A DNA stretch of 64,000 bases from Bacillus sp. BA3. GTDB lineage: Bacteria > Bacillota > Bacilli > Bacillales > DSM-1321. The stretch covers positions 1,155,878 to 1,219,877 of the forward strand of contig PIZR01000002.1 in NCBI GenBank assembly GCA_002835675.1, read 5' to 3'. Of the stretch, positions 35,861 through 45,102 are shown one piece after another. Under the pieces are notes generated by a model that worked only from the letters and a program-made list of their open reading frames with translations, was not told the origin of the DNA and did no database searches. A program made the position numbers and the translations under genes. The first letter of the stretch is position 1. Every line of letters starts with the position of its first letter.

Positions 35861-36079
35861 TTACCTTTTTTTAAAATTGAGCACTTTCCAAAAAAATATT
35901 AACCAAAGTATAATACAAAAAACTAACATGTATATATGAAAAATATCAAAGTTAAGAAAGATGTAAGCAATACTAAACAGGATAGGTAAAAGCAAACTTA
36001 CAAGTATAGTAGATTTTTTAACAATTTTATATTGTAGGAAGCAAATTCCTATCATTATAATAATAAGTAAATAAAACAT
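35861..36079 (-). CDS. small membrane protein
   Basis: 72 residues with two to three hydrophobic helices and a basic end (KVLNFKKR). AGGGATTG precedes the ATG. No family is recognised. It lies downstream of the PLD-helicase gene on the same strand but is separated from it by about 100 bp. Confidence 0.5.
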   Translation of the reverse strand: MFYLLIIIMIGICFLQYKIVKKSTILVSLLLPILFSIAYIFLNFDIFHIYMLVFCIILWLIFFWKVLNFKKR

Positions 36080-36177
36080 AATATCAATCCCTAATAAAAT
36101 TTTTTACTCCATAACTTTTGCTTTATCAAGAGCTTTTTTACCGTTTAGGGGAAAGTCTCTTTTTTTAAGATGTTTTT

Positions 36178-38595
36178 TTATTTAGCCTTCCGCTCAAAGT
36201 GATAATGAAGTCGATACTCACAAATATCCTTGGTCATACTAAACAGAACCCTCTGGTTTTCTGGTCTGACATCAAAGTTCAGCTTAAAAATATCATCTTC
36301 GTAAGTAATTAACCCCTTAGAACTGCCGCTCCACTTAGACATAGGCATAGTCGAAATCAACTTACTAACCCCTGCTTTATCGTAATTCCATAGCTTTTTA
36401 GATGCTTTATCCGCAAAGTCGATTTGTTTTCGATACTCTGTTTCTGTTAAGTAGCTATGAAAGAATGGTGCTGCTTCCTCAGAGGAGATTGGCTTGAACC
36501 AACTATACTCTCCACGCTCTAGCATCGCTAGCAGAACGACCATTTTATAGCTCTTCGCCATACCCGTTTTCTCTACTTCCAATAGCCATTGTTCATATCG
36601 ATGAAAGATTTCGGATTCACGTTCTGAAAGCTCTTTAGCATATTCTAAGAATCCATAAAATGAAGAGAATTCCTGACGATACTGTGGGGAATCAGAGGCA
36701 CCTTTTAAATGCAATTCCAAATAAGAAGGCCTTCTTCCTAATTCCTGCTTTAATATGTGATAATCATTTACTAATTTATCTCGTCTAGGTTGCTTCTTCT
36801 TCGCCATTTCCTTTAAGAGGTTTATAACCTGGATATCTAATTTTATATCGCATAACTCAGGAACAATCGGCTCAATGGTTTTCGTCTTCTGCTTGCTCAA
36901 ATCCATATCAAACAAACTTAATTTAACATCTGCATTTCGATAATTACCGATTAAATCAATAATAACGCAATGATCCTTGGAGTCATGTAGTCTTAGCCCT
37001 CTGCCAATCTGCTGGGTAAAGACCGTTAAAGATTCTGTTGGTCTAACAAATAAAAGTGTATCAACAGCCGGGATATCTACTCCCTCATTGAATAGATTGA
37101 CAGTAAAGATAATATCGAGGGCTCCATCTGCAAGCTGGCTTATTGCATCATCTCTATTCATGTCTTTATGCTTTGAATGCAGACTAATTGCTCTAAATCC
37201 CTTTTGATTAAAAAAGGCAGAAAGAAAATCTGCTTGCTTAATGGATGAACAGAAACTTATTGTACGAGTCTTCCTTTTGTCTTTCCATGCATTCAATACC
37301 TTTTCAGCCATCTCATCCCGTAATTGAAGCTGTAGTAACTCCTTTTCATCATATCGATTTCCGAGCCAAGTAATCTGACTATAATCTGTATCATCATACA
37401 CACCAAAATATTTAAAAGGCGCTAACCAATTCCGTTGAATAGCCTCAAGGAAATCCATCCGGAATGCTACATTTCCACCACATATAGCGTAAACATCCTT
37501 GTTATCATTTCGATCAGGTGTGGCCGTGATTCCAAGCAAAAATTTCGGTTTGAAGTAATTTAGTACTCGTTGATAAGATTCAGCCGCAGCATGATGAAAC
37601 TCATCGACGATTATCAAGTCAAATTCTTCAGGATTAAACACTTGAAGATGCCGCTGCATGCTTAACGTGTAAATGGAAGCAAAAATGGTATGTCCATGCC
37701 TCTCCTTCACCTTGCCATTATAAATAGAAAAGCTCGCTTCCGGCATAACCGTTTGGAAAGACTTCTTAGCCTGATATAAAATTTCTTCAAGATGGGCAAT
37801 AAACAGCACCCGTTTGAAATTGCGGGCAAAGAAGCCGGCTAAATATGTCTTTCCTAATCCGGTGGCCATCACAACTAACGCCTTATCATAATCTTCTTCC
37901 ATTGTTTTATTTAACTCTTCTAATGCTTCAATTTGTGCAAAGCGAGGATAGATTTCCCCATATGGTGCAGATGGTTCATGAATAATCTCCGTTGTTGGAA
38001 TAGACTCATCAACATCACTTAGAAGCATTAAATCCATTTCCTCTGTTTCCGTCCACTTTTGAGGAAGATTTGGATTATTTATATGAAACTTCTCATAGCT
38101 TTCTTCATAATTCTTCAACGTTTCTTGATTTAAAGAAATCGTTTGATCACTATAAAACGTTTCTAAAAATAGATGCAGTCCTTGAGAAAATACTTCTTCA
38201 TCATCACTAACAGAAAGACTCCATTCCACTCCATTACTTAAAGCAGAACGTGAAAGATTGGACGAGCCAACAAACAGGCTATCTTGGTTTTCTTTTTGAA
38301 ATAGATAAGCTTTAGGATGAAAGGACACCCCATTACTCTTCCATAATCTGACCTCAATCCTTGAATCAATCTCTAACAATATCCTTAATGCTTCTGGCTG
38401 GGTCACAAACAAATAATCGCCTGTACACACTTTAATTTCCGCTCCACGTTCAGCAGCTGCTTTTAATGCTTCTCTCAAGTATTGAACACCAGATTTCATC
38501 ACAAAAGAGGTCAAAATACAAATAGAAGAAGCAGAATCAATCTGCTTCAATAGGTGTGTCCCTAAGTGACCGGTAATTAATTGGATCTTACTCAT
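36178..38595 (-). CDS. PLD-nuclease/SF2 helicase fusion protein
   Basis: About 805 residues. An N-terminal phospholipase-D-like nuclease domain carries a single HKD-type motif, HPKAYLF near residue 93 and GSSN near 110. The DEAD/DEAH helicase core follows: ATGLGKT near 244, DEFHH (Walker B variant), GITATP, FNEGVDIPAVD and QQIGRGLRLH. The last 230 residues are an unassigned helical domain. ATG 38595 overlaps the end of the MazG-like gene, so the two are co-translated. Domain make-up resembles defence-associated helicase-nucleases. ATP-driven nucleic acid remodelling coupled to cleavage is inferred. Confidence 0.88.
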   Translation of the reverse strand: MSKIQLITGHLGTHLLKQIDSASSICILTSFVMKSGVQYLREALKAAAERGAEIKVCTGDYLFVTQPEALRILLEIDSRIEVRLWKSNGVSFHPKAYLFQKENQDSLFVGSSNLSRSALSNGVEWSLSVSDDEEVFSQGLHLFLETFYSDQTISLNQETLKNYEESYEKFHINNPNLPQKWTETEEMDLMLLSDVDESIPTTEIIHEPSAPYGEIYPRFAQIEALEELNKTMEEDYDKALVVMATGLGKTYLAGFFARNFKRVLFIAHLEEILYQAKKSFQTVMPEASFSIYNGKVKERHGHTIFASIYTLSMQRHLQVFNPEEFDLIIVDEFHHAAAESYQRVLNYFKPKFLLGITATPDRNDNKDVYAICGGNVAFRMDFLEAIQRNWLAPFKYFGVYDDTDYSQITWLGNRYDEKELLQLQLRDEMAEKVLNAWKDKRKTRTISFCSSIKQADFLSAFFNQKGFRAISLHSKHKDMNRDDAISQLADGALDIIFTVNLFNEGVDIPAVDTLLFVRPTESLTVFTQQIGRGLRLHDSKDHCVIIDLIGNYRNADVKLSLFDMDLSKQKTKTIEPIVPELCDIKLDIQVINLLKEMAKKKQPRRDKLVNDYHILKQELGRRPSYLELHLKGASDSPQYRQEFSSFYGFLEYAKELSERESEIFHRYEQWLLEVEKTGMAKSYKMVVLLAMLERGEYSWFKPISSEEAAPFFHSYLTETEYRKQIDFADKASKKLWNYDKAGVSKLISTMPMSKWSGSSKGLITYEDDIFKLNFDVRPENQRVLFSMTKDICEYRLHYHFERKAK

Positions 38596-38914
38596 CTTCA
38601 ACCTCAATCAGATAAATCTTCTCCTTAAATCCTCCGCGCTTAGTCGCTTTACTCTTTCGTACTTCCTCCACTTCTTCAATTGAGGAGCCATGATACTCAG
38701 CCAGAGCATGAAGGATTTCTAAAACATCTGCCAACTCTTCAATCGCATCCTCTTTACTTTCTGTCTCTACATATTCCTGTAACTCTTCAAAGCTCTTCTT
38801 TTTCAATTCTTCTATGTATTCCTTCTCATCTAACACTTTTGTTGTAAACTTCTTACCTGTAGCTTCAATCACTTCTGGAATCCGATCACGAACTAATTTA
38901 TTGTGAACTGGCAT
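38588..38914 (-). CDS. MazG-like nucleoside triphosphate pyrophosphohydrolase
   Basis: 108 residues, beginning MPVHNKLVRDRIPEVIEATG. The metal-binding pattern is EDAIEELADVLEILHALAE (ExxE...ELADVLE), typical of all-alpha NTP pyrophosphohydrolases of the MazG / phosphoribosyl-ATP pyrophosphohydrolase group. It hydrolyses (d)NTPs to monophosphates. AAGGAGG precedes the ATG, and its stop overlaps the start of the PLD-helicase. The fixed pairing suggests it works with that helicase by changing nucleotide pools. Confidence 0.88.
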   Translation of the reverse strand: MPVHNKLVRDRIPEVIEATGKKFTTKVLDEKEYIEELKKKSFEELQEYVETESKEDAIEELADVLEILHALAEYHGSSIEEVEEVRKSKATKRGGFKEKIYLIEVEDE

Positions 38915-39033
38915 AAATGGGCCTCCTTCAAATTTTATCTTACAATTATATCACTTACCCAATTTTTGTATTTATAACAAACCTCACTTAATCATGATAT
39001 TATTTAATCATAGCAAACCTATAGGAGGATAAC

Positions 39034-39447
39034 ATGAAAAAGCAAGTTAAAGTAGTTGCAGCCATCATTGAAAATGAAAAAGATGAAATACTTTGTGCGT
39101 TACGCTCTCCAGAAATGAGCATCCCGAACATGTGGGAATTTCCAGGTGGAAAAGTAGAGAAAGGCGAAGATATTTTTACTGCTTTAAAAAGAGAGATTGA
39201 TGAAGAGTTACAATGTAAGGTTGAAACAGAGACTTCAGTCTTTAATGATAATACGCATGAATATGAAACATTCATCATTAACCTACTGTCTATAAAATGT
39301 AGAATCAATGAAGGTACCCCAACTGCCAATGAGCATTCTAAACTGATATGGTTAAAGCGCGAGAATCTAAGCTCTTTAAAATGGGCTCCTGCTGACATTC
39401 CAGCTGTGGAGCAATTAATCAATGAAAAAAATAGTCTTCTCAAATGA
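39034..39447 (+). CDS. NUDIX hydrolase, (d)NTP pyrophosphohydrolase
   Basis: 137 residues. The Nudix box runs GGKVEKGEDIFTALKREIDEEL, i.e. the G-x5-E-x7-REU-x-EE core is intact, in a MutT/CTP-pyrophosphohydrolase-like context (MWEFPGGK). It removes pyrophosphate from oxidised or non-canonical nucleotides. It diverges from the MazG-like gene and meets the DUF3427 helicase head-on, with a 5-bp gap. Its last codons form the terminator hairpin of that helicase gene. Confidence 0.9.
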   Translation: MKKQVKVVAAIIENEKDEILCALRSPEMSIPNMWEFPGGKVEKGEDIFTALKREIDEELQCKVETETSVFNDNTHEYETFIINLLSIKCRINEGTPTANEHSKLIWLKRENLSSLKWAPADIPAVEQLINEKNSLLK

Positions 39448-39459
39448 GAAGACTATACT
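39424..39459 (-). terminator. terminator of the DUF3427 helicase, inside the NUDIX 3' end
   Basis: On the minus strand ATAGTCTTCTC-ATTT-GAGAAGACTAT is followed by seven T. The hairpin covers the stop codons of both convergent genes. Confidence 0.8.
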
Positions 39460-42263
39460 CTTTTAGTGAACTCAGTATATAAACTAGCTGGTACTTCATT
39501 TTCTAATTCCATTTTAACGGTAATTGGCTTTTCCCCTTCATATTCTACTGTGTTACCCTTCCCGATATAAATATAAGGTTCTGTCTTTCCATCTATTTCT
39601 TTATACTTTCTAATGAATAAATGTAAATGTATCCCTCTATCCTGGTTGAATACAATATTCTTCCCTCTCTCAGAGCTTGGGGCTGTACTATTTGGAGTCT
39701 GCCATTGAAACATACGCTCGTTTATAAATTCATCGTGGTAATTAATGCTCTCTTTAATATCTTCTTCCTTGTGCAAATCAATAAATAAGAAATAATCATT
39801 TCCATTTGAAAGGAGACCAGAACCCCTAAAGGCACTGTGGCTTTTGCGATAATTTGATAGTAATGCTGCATCAGCCATTTGATATTGCTCATACAGCTTC
39901 AAATGTGGCACACCATAATAGTCTTCTTTAAATTCCTTTTCATATCTAAAGATTCCATAAATGATAAGATCTTCTACATATGTTCTATATTCTTCATTCT
40001 GTAGAACCTTTTGATAAGAAGCTGTCTTAAATAAATGACCATCTTCAAGTGTAAATAACTTCAAGTTCCTCTTTTTCTGACCAGGATCATAAAAATCCTG
40101 ATTTAGACACTGAAGGGCATGCAATACACTATCTTCATCTACCTCTTTAACCAACTTCAATATCTCTTGTTTTGCAATTTCTAAAGAAATATCATCATGA
40201 TCCAATAGATATTTGGCAATAGCAAATTCATACACTCGCTTTAGAGGTAGCTTACTCGATAATTCCCTTAATACTCCTTCAAAAGCCTCGTCTAGTAATA
40301 GCCTTTTCAAGGAATCTTCTTTTTCTACTTTTGCTACAAATTGCAAATAGGTTTTTTCGCGATTAATAAACTTAATCGGATCTGGAGCTCCATCAAATTT
40401 CATATAATCCATTAATAATAAAGGAATTTTACCTTGATTCATTTTCTTAAATTCAAAGTACTCTTCCTTCAAATACTTCAATGAATTAAAGTTTTCCTTA
40501 TCAATCTGCGCTAATATCCGTTCTTCCGAGATTTTATCCATTTGAATATGCGTACAACCTGGAATATTTGCAAATCCAGTTGCAATCGCAACCTTCAAGC
40601 TTTCTTTATCATAATAACGGCTTCCATTTAATGCGATGGCAATTAAGAAGGTTTTACTATGATTCCCGATGAAATCAAGTACCGTTAGGAAGGTCTTGTC
40701 TTTATGTTTACGAAGTCCTCGTCCCAGCTGTTGAATAAAGACTATCGGAGAATTAGTAGGTCTAAGCATTAAAACAGTATTAACAGAAGGAATATCAACA
40801 CCCTCATTAAAAATATCAACGGTGAAAATAAATTCTAAATCATCATGATCATCTTCTAGCTTATTTATATAATACGATCTCTGCTCGACTGAGTCATTTC
40901 CAGATAAACAGATACTTTGAATACCCCTAGTATTGAATTCTTGTGCCATATATTGTGCATGTTCAACGGTTACGCAAAACCCTAGACCTTTTCTTTTTTC
41001 ACCGTCATGGCCATAGAAATTCATATTCTTAATAATAAAGTCGACTCTCTCGTTAACCTTTAATCTCTTCGTTATCTCCGCTACATCGTCAATATCTACA
41101 TCACTTAAATCAATTCCCTCAATGTCGGTAATACCAAAATAATGAAAGGGAATAACTAGTTCATCCTCTAAAGCCTCATGTAAACGAACTTCTAATGCCA
41201 CATTATTATCAAATAGGTCAAAGACATTTTGTTGATCGCTTCTCTCTGGAGTAGCTGTCATCCCTAATGTGAACTGTGGGTCGAAATATTCTAGCACTGC
41301 TTGATAGCTTGGGCTTGTTGCATGGTGAGCCTCGTCAAAAATAATATAATCAAATTCGTCTCGTTTAAATTCCTCATAGCATTTAGACAAAGTTTGTATG
41401 GTAGAAAAAATATAATCGGCATTTTTTTGCTTTTGATTCCCAGTCAGTAATCCAAATGTCAGTTTTTCATTAGGAAGGAGCTTTTCAAAGGTCTCTTTTG
41501 CTTTTTTTAATATTTCTTCTCTATGTACAATGAACAACAATCTTTTAGGCTTGAATCCCTTTACGTCAAAAGCAGACATATACGTTTTACCCGTACCTGT
41601 TGCTGCTATAACTAAGGCCTTCTTTTCCCCAAACGATCTAATTCTCTCAAGGTTTTCAACCGCACGTTTTTGCATGTTATTAGGAATAATATATTCAGAG
41701 CTTTCATAAATAAATTGCTGAGTATTCGTATAGCTCTTTAATTTACTCAAAAACTCTTCATACTTACTAATAAAATTGTCATCCGCTATGACACTACTAT
41801 TCCATAATCCATCATATTCTTTTAAAACATCTTTCAGAAATTGAGCATCCTCTTTAGCAATAATCTCAACGTTCCACTCAATATTACTCTTAAGTGCACT
41901 TTGAGTAATATTAGAAGAACCAATAATCACCTTATAACTATCCTTAAATTCAAAAATATACGCTTTCGTATGAAAACCAATCGCCTTATCTGTTTCAAAA
42001 ATCTTCAAGTGGATATTACTAAACTCATTTATTTTCTTTAAAGCCTTCGCTTCAGTAAAATTCAGATAAGTAGAAGTAATAATCTTCCCCTTTACTCCCC
42101 TTTTTTCCGCGTTTTTGAAAGTATCCAACAACAGCTGAAGTCCACTATAATTAATAAAGGCCACGCTGAAATAAAACTTTTCACACTCATTTATAGAAGA
42201 AATTAATTCATTTAATAAATTATCCTTGTCTGAATTGACAATTAGCTTTTTCTCGATGCTCAT
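39453..42263 (-). CDS. PLD-nuclease/SF2 helicase with DUF3427 C-terminus
   Basis: About 936 residues. The N-terminal PLD-like domain has HTKAYIF and GSSN. The helicase core shows ATGTGKT, DEAHH, GMTATP, FNEGVDIPSVN and QQLGRGLRKH. A long C-terminal region ends in a DUF3427-type module (GIHLHLFIRKYKEIDGK and YIYIGKG). It shares its N-terminal and helicase layout with the protein at 36178 but has a different tail. ATG 42263 follows CAGGAGC; the longer frame starts without a ribosome site. Its role is unproven; neighbours point to defence or nucleic-acid repair. Confidence 0.88.
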   Translation of the reverse strand: MSIEKKLIVNSDKDNLLNELISSINECEKFYFSVAFINYSGLQLLLDTFKNAEKRGVKGKIITSTYLNFTEAKALKKINEFSNIHLKIFETDKAIGFHTKAYIFEFKDSYKVIIGSSNITQSALKSNIEWNVEIIAKEDAQFLKDVLKEYDGLWNSSVIADDNFISKYEEFLSKLKSYTNTQQFIYESSEYIIPNNMQKRAVENLERIRSFGEKKALVIAATGTGKTYMSAFDVKGFKPKRLLFIVHREEILKKAKETFEKLLPNEKLTFGLLTGNQKQKNADYIFSTIQTLSKCYEEFKRDEFDYIIFDEAHHATSPSYQAVLEYFDPQFTLGMTATPERSDQQNVFDLFDNNVALEVRLHEALEDELVIPFHYFGITDIEGIDLSDVDIDDVAEITKRLKVNERVDFIIKNMNFYGHDGEKRKGLGFCVTVEHAQYMAQEFNTRGIQSICLSGNDSVEQRSYYINKLEDDHDDLEFIFTVDIFNEGVDIPSVNTVLMLRPTNSPIVFIQQLGRGLRKHKDKTFLTVLDFIGNHSKTFLIAIALNGSRYYDKESLKVAIATGFANIPGCTHIQMDKISEERILAQIDKENFNSLKYLKEEYFEFKKMNQGKIPLLLMDYMKFDGAPDPIKFINREKTYLQFVAKVEKEDSLKRLLLDEAFEGVLRELSSKLPLKRVYEFAIAKYLLDHDDISLEIAKQEILKLVKEVDEDSVLHALQCLNQDFYDPGQKKRNLKLFTLEDGHLFKTASYQKVLQNEEYRTYVEDLIIYGIFRYEKEFKEDYYGVPHLKLYEQYQMADAALLSNYRKSHSAFRGSGLLSNGNDYFLFIDLHKEEDIKESINYHDEFINERMFQWQTPNSTAPSSERGKNIVFNQDRGIHLHLFIRKYKEIDGKTEPYIYIGKGNTVEYEGEKPITVKMELENEVPASLYTEFTKRV

Positions 42264-42631
42264 GATTTGCTCCTGACTGTGGTTATATAAATAAGAGGAT
42301 TTTTTAGATCTAAAAATATTCATAACTCGTTGAACAATAATACATTATTGTTTAGATAATAATAGCATAGAACTACCTACTATTTTTTTCTTATCTCTCA
42401 ATAGAAAAGATTCTTTGATTTTTTCAACATTTTAGATATTTACCAGAGTTAGGGAGATTAAAACAAAAAAATTTGCTTCTTTCATCACGTTTTTATACTC
42501 ATGAACAATATCAAATTTTTATATATTTTTTCTAAATTGTATTATTAGCACCATATTTGTATTAGAATTATTATGATAGTAATTATTGGAATATAGACTA
42601 TTTAAAGACAGAGACAGGAAGGAGAAAAGTA
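42264..42631. other. AT-rich divergent spacer
   Basis: Separates the DUF3427 helicase gene from the rightward excalibur gene. Promoters for both must lie here. I see no gene, repeat or clear operator. Confidence 0.5.
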
Positions 42632-43399
42632 ATGAAGAAAAGGTCTATTGTACTTTTGTTTATATTATTGCTACTAGCAATAATGTTCTTAACATCATCT
42701 ATTTGGAGTATTTTTGGTTTGGCTATTGTTGGTTTTGGTGTACTTCACTATGTAAAAAAGAGTAGAGGGAAGTCTTCTTTTAAACGTCCTCTTTTAATTA
42801 TTTGGTTGGGCGTTTTCCTAGCTTTTATTATTGTGATTGCAAATACTGATACTTCCACCACTGAAAATGCTAAAGAAGAAGCCAGAGTTGCTACCGAAAA
42901 GAAAGAGGCTGAAGCTAAAGAAAAAGCCAGAATTGCTGCTGAAAAGAAAGAGGCTGAAGCTAAAGCTAAAGAAGAAGCCAGAATTGCTGCTGAAAAGAAA
43001 GAGGCTGAAGCTAAGGCTAAAGAAGAAGCCAGAATTGCTGCTGAAAAGAAAGAGGCTGAAGCTAAGGCTAAAGAAGAGGCCAGAATTGCTGCTGAAAAGA
43101 AAGAGGCTGAAGCTAAGGCTAAAGAAGAAGCCAGAATTGCTGCTGAAAAGAAAGAGGCTGAAGCTAAGGCTAAAGAAGAAGCCAGAATTGCTGCTGAAAA
43201 AAAAGAGGCTGAAGCTAAAGAAGAAGAGGAAACCTCCAATAATTTAATGTATGACCCGACTGGTGCCGATAAAGACTGTTCTGATTTCCCTAGTGGAGGT
43301 TTTGAGGCACAAGAATTTTATATAGCTGCTGGAGGTCCACAAAGTGACCCTCATGATTTAGATAGAGACAATGATGGTAATGCCTGTGATTGGCAATAA
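42632..43399 (+). CDS. excalibur-domain protein with EAK-rich repeats
   Basis: 255 residues. Two N-terminal membrane helices lead to a helical stalk of about seven 17-residue repeats (EEARIAAEKKEAEAKAK). The C-terminal excalibur domain has DKDCSDF, then GGPQSDPHDLDRDNDGNACDW, the DxDxDGxxC calcium-binding loop with two cysteines. It is likely a surface protein holding a Ca-binding module on a long charged rod. GGAAGGAG precedes the ATG. It has no operon partner. Confidence 0.85.
   Translation: MKKRSIVLLFILLLLAIMFLTSSIWSIFGLAIVGFGVLHYVKKSRGKSSFKRPLLIIWLGVFLAFIIVIANTDTSTTENAKEEARVATEKKEAEAKEKARIAAEKKEAEAKAKEEARIAAEKKEAEAKAKEEARIAAEKKEAEAKAKEEARIAAEKKEAEAKAKEEARIAAEKKEAEAKAKEEARIAAEKKEAEAKEEEETSNNLMYDPTGADKDCSDFPSGGFEAQEFYIAAGGPQSDPHDLDRDNDGNACDWQ
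42877..43221 (+). repeat. 51-bp tandem repeats in the stalk
   Basis: Near-identical 51-bp units encode 17 residues each. The length keeps frame, so the stalk can expand or contract. Confidence 0.85.
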
Positions 43400-43417
43400 A
43401 AAATAGTTACTCTGAGA

Positions 43418-43450
43418 GGAGGCTTTTCTAATTTGAAAGGCTTCCTTTTT
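43418..43450 (+). terminator. Rho-independent terminator
   Basis: GGAGGCTTTTC pairs with GAAAGGCTTCC (G-T pairs included) around TAATTT, followed by TTTTT. Confidence 0.8.
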
Positions 43451-43512
43451 AACGTACTCTAGCGAGTCTCTACACTGCTTTCTCAAACTCCCATTTTATA
43501 AAAGAATTTTTC

Positions 43513-43662
43513 TTAAGTTTTAACATCTCCATAAATACAACTCGTGTAATTTATTTTCCGTTCAGGCACATCCTCATTGTAATCGTCAATTGGTGAAGGT
43601 AACACTTCTAGTGATGGGTAATTTCCAGGTACATTTATCAATTCTAATTGTTTATTATTCAT
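43513..43662 (-). CDS. 49-residue peptide of unknown function
   Basis: A frame behind GGGGTGATTAATC with an ATG start. It encodes NNKQLELINVPGNYPSLEVL and then an acidic stretch PIDDYNEDVPE and a tail with one Cys (NYTSCIYGDVKT). No family is recognised. It sits at the far end of the immunity gene array, past that array's terminator. Confidence 0.45.
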   Translation of the reverse strand: MNNKQLELINVPGNYPSLEVLPSPIDDYNEDVPERKINYTSCIYGDVKT

Positions 43663-43803
43663 GATTAATCACCCCTTGATCTAGATTATTAGAACGCCTT
43701 TCCAGTACTTCTTCCTGAAATTGTTGGATTGTTTACCTAATAAGCTGTTTTGTTCCATCCTTTCGGCCTTTAGCGGATATGGAAGTACATAAGTCTAAAT
43801 GAA

Positions 43804-43848
43804 TAAAAAAATGGATAGTCACTTTGAATTTCGAAAGGCACTATCCAC
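43804..43848 (-). terminator. terminator of the immunity array
   Basis: On the minus strand TGGATAGT and ACTATCCA pair around a 20-base loop, followed by seven T. It lies 70 bp after the last SMI1-type gene. Confidence 0.75.
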
Positions 43849-43915
43849 TTCTTCTTATTTAAAAATATATCTTACTTTATAACAAATCATGATAAATAAC
43901 TATTACCCTCAGCTT

Positions 43916-44371
43916 TTACCAATCTTCTTCATCTTCATCCCAATCTTCTTTTGCCAATTCAAGGCGTTCGATTAAATAGTCTAAAAAATTATCGGCCAGC
44001 GTTCGACCATAGCCTTCCTGATTATCCCACATAATAACTGGACATTCTCCATTTTTCATTTTATTAGTATCGAGGCAATAGGCAAATTCATCAATATCTT
44101 CTATAACCACAAGTCCATCTATTAAATCATAATACTTTTGATGACCTTTGGTAGCATCTACTACTGCTGGACCATCTAATCCATATCCGATTATTTCTAC
44201 ACCAAAAATACCGCCATAACCATAGTTCCTTAAAAACCATTTATAGCTATCCGGAAGAGGGACTTGTAGTTTAATTTCTGTTTCTTGAACTTTTTCATCA
44301 CTTACTCCACCTGTAAAATCATCATCTTCTCCATATTTCTTTATGAATTCCTGCAGACCTGAATAATTCAA
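43916..44371 (-). CDS. SMI1/KNR4-family immunity protein
   Basis: About 151 residues of the SUKH superfamily. The pattern is VSDEKVQETEIKLQVPLPDSYKWFL, then NYGYGGIFGVEIIGYG and a WDNQEGYGRTLADNF segment, with an acidic tail EDWDEDEEDW. SUKH proteins neutralise nuclease and other toxins of neighbouring cells. The TTG at 44371 has a 6-base gap to GAGGGTG and fits better than GTG 44380. It is the last gene of a leftward array. Its cognate toxin is not visible. Confidence 0.88.
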   Translation of the reverse strand: MNYSGLQEFIKKYGEDDDFTGGVSDEKVQETEIKLQVPLPDSYKWFLRNYGYGGIFGVEIIGYGLDGPAVVDATKGHQKYYDLIDGLVVIEDIDEFAYCLDTNKMKNGECPVIMWDNQEGYGRTLADNFLDYLIERLELAKEDWDEDEEDW

Positions 44372-44486
44372 CGAAATCACCCTCTAATATTGAATTTCAA
44401 AAGTCCTTTCAATTATATGATTGATGCTATCCAGCGAAAAGGTAAACATAATAATACTGTTAACCAATTTAATGCGAACAATTTAA

Positions 44487-45101
44487 TCAATCATCTAATA
44501 ATTCATCATCTAGCCACAGCTCTACGTCATCAACATCAATATTCTCAGTTTCATTAATAAATTCTAATCCACTTAAAAAACCTAAAAATGTTTCCGATAC
44601 AAGATGTATATTTCCCCAATATGAGTTAATGTCATCTGAAGCAACTTCTATTCCTGCCATTATTTTAGCTTCACGTTCATTTTCATGGTCCCAGCAGTAA
44701 ACTTTACCCATGAAGCCTTCCTTTACTCCTATGCAAATTAAATTTCCTCCCGTGCTTTCCCCAATTGGAATCATACAATCTGGCATCCGATTTAAATAAC
44801 CTTCGATTTGGTCGAATAAATTATTTTCACTAGATAATCCATAAAAACCTTCAAATACTTGAGTACCCTCCTTAGATGTCCAAGGTGATGTCTCAATCGG
44901 TTTATATGTTACCTCATTTTCAAAAAAAGTTTCATCATAGTTAAGAAGAAACTCCCTATAATCCTTTGGAATGTTAATATCATACATCGTCTCTATTTTC
45001 TTAATCAGATTTTCTCTCGAACTTAAAGTAAAGACTGCTTGTTTTTTAATATTTAAGGTGTTTAATTTATTTTCTATTTGATCTTTATAATTGATACTCA
45101 A
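44487..45101 (-). CDS. SMI1/KNR4-family immunity protein next to a toxin tip
   Basis: 204 residues, SUKH fold: IETMYDINIPKDYREFLLNY, then CMIPIGESTGGNLICIG and VYCWDHENE. The start is TTG behind GAGGAGGG, a site lying in the last codons of an HNH-type toxin fragment (45103-45300). That contact makes this the likely cognate antidote of the lost toxin. It belongs to the leftward immunity array. Confidence 0.88.
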   Translation of the reverse strand: MSINYKDQIENKLNTLNIKKQAVFTLSSRENLIKKIETMYDINIPKDYREFLLNYDETFFENEVTYKPIETSPWTSKEGTQVFEGFYGLSSENNLFDQIEGYLNRMPDCMIPIGESTGGNLICIGVKEGFMGKVYCWDHENEREAKIMAGIEVASDDINSYWGNIHLVSETFLGFLSGLEFINETENIDVDDVELWLDDELLDD

Positions 45102-45102
45102 A

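Noticed and set aside
42748-43247. Alternative frames over the excalibur stalk
   Set aside because: Low-complexity shadows of the 51-bp repeat.
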